Of a stretch of DNA of 64,000 nt, positions 59,630-64,000 are shown piece by piece. Positions within the stretch are counted from its first letter, which is position 1. Each line of letters starts with the position of its first letter. Source of the DNA: Planctomycetaceae bacterium (GTDB taxonomy: Bacteria > Planctomycetota > Planctomycetia > Pirellulales > Pirellulaceae); assembly GCA_027487485.1 (NCBI GenBank), contig JAIYDN010000067.1:1-64000 (forward strand), read 5' to 3'. Under the pieces are notes generated by a model. The model did not search any database. It was not told the DNA's origin and worked only from the letters and a program-made list of their open reading frames with translations. A program made the position numbers and the translations under genes.

Positions 59630-62600
59630 TTAGTTGGAAGGAACAAAGGACAAACCACGCACTTCACGGAACTGTGAACTTAGCACAATGGCCTCGACAA
59701 CGGCTTGAACGTGATCGTTGTCTCCACGCGTTTTTTCAAGAATCGATTTTACCAAAGGTTCATCGGAAAGCTGGATGCCTCTGCCAAGTGCGTAACCAAG
59801 AAGCTTGCGGCAGAATTGCTCACGAAAATCTTCGCTTCTTTCTCGTACGAGATAATCTCGCAGGCCGTTGAGTCCATCGATCTCAGTACCGTCCTTCAAT
59901 CGAGTTCCCGTATGGATGGCCTTGCCAGCCGCATCAACCGTGCGATAGCGACCAATAGCGTCGAACGATTCCAATGCAAAACCGAATGGGTCGATTCGCT
60001 CGTGGCAAACGGCGCATTTGGCATCGCTGCTGTGCCGTTCGATCAGTTCGCGTTCCGACAATCCCGCGGGAGCTTCTTCTGGCAAGATGGGCACATCTTT
60101 GGGTGGCTTAGGCAACTTTTCGCCCAAAATCACCTCGCTTAGCCAAGCGCCGCGAAGAATGGGGCTGGTACGGGAAGCACCGCTTTGCTTCGCCAAAGTA
60201 CTCGCCAGGCCCAGGATTCCTCCGCGACCGCTAGCCCGGAGACCGTCCACCCTTTGCCACGAAGTCACTTGCTGAGCGAGTTCGTAGTGTTTGGCTAGGC
60301 CTTCGTTGATAAAGGAATGATCCGAATCCAACAAGGAAATCACAGCCCGGTCATTTTCAAACAGATCCATGAAGACGCGAACGGTCTCCTCTTGCATGGC
60401 GCCGCGCAACGACACAAATGTTGGGAAGTGCCGCTCGCTCTTTTCATCCAAGCTTTCCACGTCCCGTACTTGCAGCCATTGGCATCCGAATTCCGTCGCA
60501 AGGCGTCGAACTTTCGGGTCCCGCAACATACGTTTCATCTCGGCCGCAAGCACCTTTGGCTCGGTCAACTTCCCTTCGGAAGCAAGTCGCCTGAGCTGTT
60601 CGTCAGGAACGGAGGACCACAGGAAGTAGCTGAGCCGTGCTGCAAGTTCCCAATCGTTGATGGCTGAAACTCTGGTTTGCTGCGTTGGCAATTCGCAACG
60701 ATAAAGAAAGCTCGATGATACTAGAACTCGCGAAAGGAGCGAACGGATTGTATCGACGTGAGACAATTCGTTGCCCCGAAGTTTACGGTACATTTCCTTG
60801 AGTTCATTCTCTTCGGACGCCCGAAGGGGCCTTCGCCAAGCTTTGGCCGCAAATTCCAGCACGCCTTGGATCTGAGCTGGCTCGGCCTGCACTTGCAATA
60901 ACTTGAATGCAGCTGCCTTTTGCATGATTGGTTCTCGAAGTGGTTCGAGCCGCTTGTCACCATGAGGTGCATCGGGACCGTCTTGCGTCGAGTATTGCCA
61001 GATCTGTTCGAATGCATCAACTAACAGCAGCGCGTCTTGGCTAACGAACCGAAGTTCGTCCCACATCCGATCCAGTTTTTGCTTCTGCTGATCATCCAGC
61101 ATCAAACGTACCAGATGATCGTCCTCTCGATGAAACAGGGTCAGCGTAACGACTTCGTCCACAGGCACGATTTTCGAATAGCAAAGTGCGGTCGGGAACA
61201 ACTGCCGAAAAGAATCAAAAGCCTGTTTGAATCGCTTTGCAGATTCACTTCCATCATTCACCAAGATCGGAGCTTGGACAAAAATGGGACTACTATCCGT
61301 CCAGGCGCCCTGCGACGGCACCGTACTGACTTGGCTTGGACTTAAGCCCGAGTTTTCTTCGGGTTTGTTGGCTTGCACCCGAGTCTGAACGCTGCCTTCG
61401 CGTCCTTGTTCAGCATGCAATCGCGTTGTTGCCACCAATTCCGACCCAAGGGCAAGCGAACTGGGTAATCTTAACTCGAGGACGCTGGGGGCTTGAACGC
61501 CTAGCGACTTCGGATCAATCGATTCACCGGAAGGTAGCTTTCCGAAAAGGGATGGTTCCAATCCATAGGCTTGGGAAGCTGCTGTTTCGTCAGTAGCATT
61601 TGGATTCACTTCGATCGAGTTCGCCGCTAAGGGACTGTCCCAAGATCGAGTCCATTCGTAGAGCTTGTTGTCAGGGCTGTTTTCAGCTGCGGAATTCAGC
61701 TCGCTTTGGAGCAACGATTGAATTTGAGCGGCCAGCTGAGTACGCGTGGTGGCGTCTTGTGCATCATTCCACAGGTCTAGCAATGATCCAGGCGGAACAC
61801 CTCGTACGGAGTTCGATGACGTAGGCTCCCCAGAAAAATGCCAAACACCTTCGCTGCCGACACGTCCAGGATGAGGGTTGGACTTCAAGATGTCAGGCGA
61901 GACGTCGGAAGCCAAATCCCATCGGCTTGCACCATCGGACAAAGTAAAATCGACGGCAGTTAAATCGCACGAATGATTGTTATCCAGAGGTGAGACAGAA
62001 AGTACGACAGCATCACCAGGCCGGACTCGCACATTTTCAAATGGGCCAACCGGCATCGGCGTTGCGCCCTGACTTCGCCCGCTTGCAAGCGTTCTTCGAA
62101 CCTTTCCGCGGCGCACTTCTAAATTCCAACCGATGCCATTACCGCATTCTGCATGGACATGTTGCACGAGTCCTTCGATACGCAAGCTACCATTGACCGG
62201 ACTCTTCCATAGAACCACCACTGATTGCGATGGCGACGGATGCACAGCAACACTGTTTGGTTTCATCAAGCCCGGAACACGAACTGCATTCGCCGACGAA
62301 TTCGCTAGAACGCTCAGAGCATTTTCGCCCGTCCAGCCTTGGATGAAGTCATAATCGGGGGACCGCTCCATGCGTCCTGTTAGGCGACCTTCCACGGATG
62401 TTTCGGCCTGAGCTCCGATTCCCAAAAGCTGCAGCCAACCTTGAAGCACTTCCATAGGAACTTGATGCTTCTGAGCAAGCTGTTCTAACGCGATCGGTTC
62501 GGAGCTTCGATCCAATTCATCGGCGGCAGCCAAGCTCTGGGCAGCCAAGGCCATCGAACGATTGAGTTGCCATTGTCTGCGACTCAAGATTCCTCGAATA

Positions 62601-63871
62601 TCTCGCAGCGGTATTTCTTGCCGATTTGGCAGCACAATTCTAGGATTCTCCCAAAGTGCAACGTCGTGGCTGTTGCCATCCCCCGCATCACTGGAAACCA
62701 AGTAAAGAAGTACGTCCTGACCAGGAGCCGCTGCTGGAATCTTCATCTTCACTTCTTGCTGACTTGCGAGAGGATCCACCGGCTCCATCCAGGCAGTGGC
62801 ACCACCTGTTTTGCCGATATGCCCGACGCTCGTGAATCTCCATAGGGCATCTTGCCATTTGCGAACATCTTCTTCTGCCAGTGATCCATCATTCCATTTC
62901 TTTTGAAGTCCCGCCAAGATCAAAGAAGGCTTGGGGTCTACCAGTGCTCCAAGGAGAAACCCTAAATACTTTGCGTTCAAGCCGCGTTCGCGAGCGACAA
63001 GCTGCACGTCTTTTTTCTTGGAGATTAATGCGACACGTTCCTCATGGATTGCCTTCAAGTATTTGGCAACAGGGAGTCGCCCTTCGCTGTTGGTTACGAA
63101 CTTGATACCTTGCAAATCAACCGCCGTGCCCTCGGTAGCATCCGTGAAGACGGAATAAAACTGACGAATCTTGAGTAGCGATTCATCCGCCCAATCTCTA
63201 GCGGAAGTGCTTTGCGAAAATCGTATCGAATCCGGAAGCAAGACAGCATGCTGTGAAACTTCTTTTGCGGCGTCGAGATACTTGGTGAGCAATGAAGGGG
63301 ACATGGACAACGCCGAAGCGGCATTCGTAAACCCTTCTCCAGCGGCACCATCGGCCGGAAACTCACGAGCGGGATCCAGTGATTCGACTCCGGCAAGATC
63401 TCGAAGCGTGTACGTGTACTCCGCGTTCGACAGTCGACGCAAAACTACGGGACCAGGATCTCCAGCACTTGCTAATGCAATCGCATCCAGCACCTCTTGA
63501 TTCCATGCAAGCAGCAATCGCTTGTCCTTTTCGGAAAGCTGTGGCTGGTCTTTGGGGGGCATTTCGTTGTCTTGCAGTTGCTCCAGCGTACGCAGCCAGA
63601 TCGTCGGTTCCTTGGTGATCGTGTCGATGGATGTAAATCGCTCGAGATCTAGTTCCCCTTCTTGCTTTTGCGTCGAGTGGCACTCGATGCAGTACTTGTT
63701 TAGGAGAGGGCGAATGTCGCGATCAAAATCTGCACACTGCGATATAGCCGTCCAGAGAAAGAGCTGGACGAGAATGGCTAAGCTGCATGCAGCCTGGTGT
63801 CGTACGAAGCCAAGCTGAGATCCCAAAGAGCTTGAGTGCAATTGACTGATCCAGATCGATCCATTTGCCAT
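59630..63871 (-). CDS. Large DUF1587/1592/1595/1588/1585-type cytochrome c protein
   Basis: 1413 residues, the long form of the family. An N-terminal signal (ACSLAILVQLFLWTAISQCA) is followed by the planctomycete cytochrome c motif NKYCIECHSTQKQEGELDLE. Next comes DUF1587 (VVLRRLSNAEYTYTLRDLAG), a large central region of about 700 residues with beta-rich stretches, then DUF1595/1592 (RPLRASEENELKEMYRK, WELAARLSYFLWSSVPDEQL), DUF1588 (LRGAWLSEVILGEKLPKPP, then AKCAVCHERIDPFGFALESF) and DUF1585 (DFREQFCRKLLGYALGR). It should be periplasmic or envelope-bound with haem at CIECH. Paired with the DUF1552 gene. Confidence 0.93.
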   Translation of the reverse strand: MANGSIWISQLHSSSLGSQLGFVRHQAACSLAILVQLFLWTAISQCADFDRDIRPLLNKYCIECHSTQKQEGELDLERFTSIDTITKEPTIWLRTLEQLQDNEMPPKDQPQLSEKDKRLLLAWNQEVLDAIALASAGDPGPVVLRRLSNAEYTYTLRDLAGVESLDPAREFPADGAAGEGFTNAASALSMSPSLLTKYLDAAKEVSQHAVLLPDSIRFSQSTSARDWADESLLKIRQFYSVFTDATEGTAVDLQGIKFVTNSEGRLPVAKYLKAIHEERVALISKKKDVQLVARERGLNAKYLGFLLGALVDPKPSLILAGLQKKWNDGSLAEEDVRKWQDALWRFTSVGHIGKTGGATAWMEPVDPLASQQEVKMKIPAAAPGQDVLLYLVSSDAGDGNSHDVALWENPRIVLPNRQEIPLRDIRGILSRRQWQLNRSMALAAQSLAAADELDRSSEPIALEQLAQKHQVPMEVLQGWLQLLGIGAQAETSVEGRLTGRMERSPDYDFIQGWTGENALSVLANSSANAVRVPGLMKPNSVAVHPSPSQSVVVLWKSPVNGSLRIEGLVQHVHAECGNGIGWNLEVRRGKVRRTLASGRSQGATPMPVGPFENVRVRPGDAVVLSVSPLDNNHSCDLTAVDFTLSDGASRWDLASDVSPDILKSNPHPGRVGSEGVWHFSGEPTSSNSVRGVPPGSLLDLWNDAQDATTRTQLAAQIQSLLQSELNSAAENSPDNKLYEWTRSWDSPLAANSIEVNPNATDETAASQAYGLEPSLFGKLPSGESIDPKSLGVQAPSVLELRLPSSLALGSELVATTRLHAEQGREGSVQTRVQANKPEENSGLSPSQVSTVPSQGAWTDSSPIFVQAPILVNDGSESAKRFKQAFDSFRQLFPTALCYSKIVPVDEVVTLTLFHREDDHLVRLMLDDQQKQKLDRMWDELRFVSQDALLLVDAFEQIWQYSTQDGPDAPHGDKRLEPLREPIMQKAAAFKLLQVQAEPAQIQGVLEFAAKAWRRPLRASEENELKEMYRKLRGNELSHVDTIRSLLSRVLVSSSFLYRCELPTQQTRVSAINDWELAARLSYFLWSSVPDEQLRRLASEGKLTEPKVLAAEMKRMLRDPKVRRLATEFGCQWLQVRDVESLDEKSERHFPTFVSLRGAMQEETVRVFMDLFENDRAVISLLDSDHSFINEGLAKHYELAQQVTSWQRVDGLRASGRGGILGLASTLAKQSGASRTSPILRGAWLSEVILGEKLPKPPKDVPILPEEAPAGLSERELIERHSSDAKCAVCHERIDPFGFALESFDAIGRYRTVDAAGKAIHTGTRLKDGTEIDGLNGLRDYLVRERSEDFREQFCRKLLGYALGRGIQLSDEPLVKSILEKTRGDNDHVQAVVEAIVLSSQFREVRGLSFVPSN

Positions 63872-64000
63872 GCTGTTATCCTAGCCGATGAAGCACAAGG
63901 CATCGCTTGTGCTTCTCGAATCAAAACGGTGGGGTGAATGCGTAGGTTTTCCAGGCGTCTCCTGGGGCGGGTGTTCCCCTTATTGTACTCGTTAGACTCC

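Overview
The window looks like a chromosomal segment of a planctomycete, most probably of the Pirellula/Rhodopirellula/Blastopirellula group. This is inferred from gene families that are typical of that phylum: a DUF1559 pseudopilin-like protein with the H-X9-DG end, two DUF1592-type cytochrome c / DUF1552 gene pairs, a PhoX-like DUF839 protein, a CRTAC1/ASPIC lipoprotein, a secreted amidohydrolase, Gfo/Idh/MocA and TIM-barrel sugar genes, and many small orphan proteins. Base composition is moderate, coding density is high, and genes lie in short operons on both strands. I saw no rRNA, tRNA, CRISPR array or transposase.

Layout. 1-0.5 kb: three tandem copies of a ~170-190 bp repeat with nested palindromes. 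0.5-3.5 kb (minus): DUF1559 protein, carboxypeptidase-regulatory-like lipoprotein, TPR protein. 4.0 kb: small lipoprotein. 4.3-6.4 kb (minus): ruvX, an exported methyltransferase, truA. 6.5-10.9 kb: small exported protein and the first DUF1592/DUF1552 pair. 10.95-11.2 kb (minus): an apparent short independent transcript with an unusually long Shine-Dalgarno match, a tiny ORF and a strong terminator. 11.4-14.1 kb: lipoprotein, then acpP-fabF (fatty acid synthesis). 14.1-14.8 kb: non-coding repeats. 14.8-18.8 kb (minus): sdhCAB (succinate:quinone oxidoreductase). 19.2-21.4 kb: coiled-coil membrane protein, small proteins, zinc metallopeptidase. 21.5-23.8 kb (minus): glycogen/alpha-glucan phosphorylase. 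24.0-30.8 kb: a divergent group made of an FHA-EAL protein, a AAA ATPase and a Ser/Thr kinase fused to a tubulin-like domain. 30.8-34.4 kb: small membrane protein, metallo-beta-lactamase-fold protein, glycosyltransferase, polyprenyl sugar-phosphate transferase. 34.4-36.6 kb (minus): ABC transporter ATPase and permease coupled to a DinB-like gene. 36.8-43.5 kb: amidohydrolase, small protein, glmS, PhoX-like protein, Ycf48-like BNR protein. 43.7-47.1 kb (minus): accB-accC plus a class III aminotransferase. 47.3-52.5 kb: two orphan proteins (one a decayed RNase H fold), glgB, outer-membrane protein. 52.7-56.2 kb: a three-gene sugar cluster (cupin, TIM-barrel isomerase, dehydrogenase). 56.5-63.9 kb: CRTAC1 lipoprotein and the second DUF1552/DUF1592 pair.

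Most interesting. (1) The kinase-tubulin fusion with its translationally adjacent AAA ATPase and divergent FHA-EAL gene has the parts of a phospho-signalling, cytoskeletal and c-di-GMP module, in a group of bacteria known for lacking FtsZ. (2) The small minus-strand transcription unit at 10.95-11.2 kb has 14 bases complementary to the 16S rRNA 3' end and a perfect CRP-like palindrome upstream. Both are inferences from sequence alone; no database search was possible.
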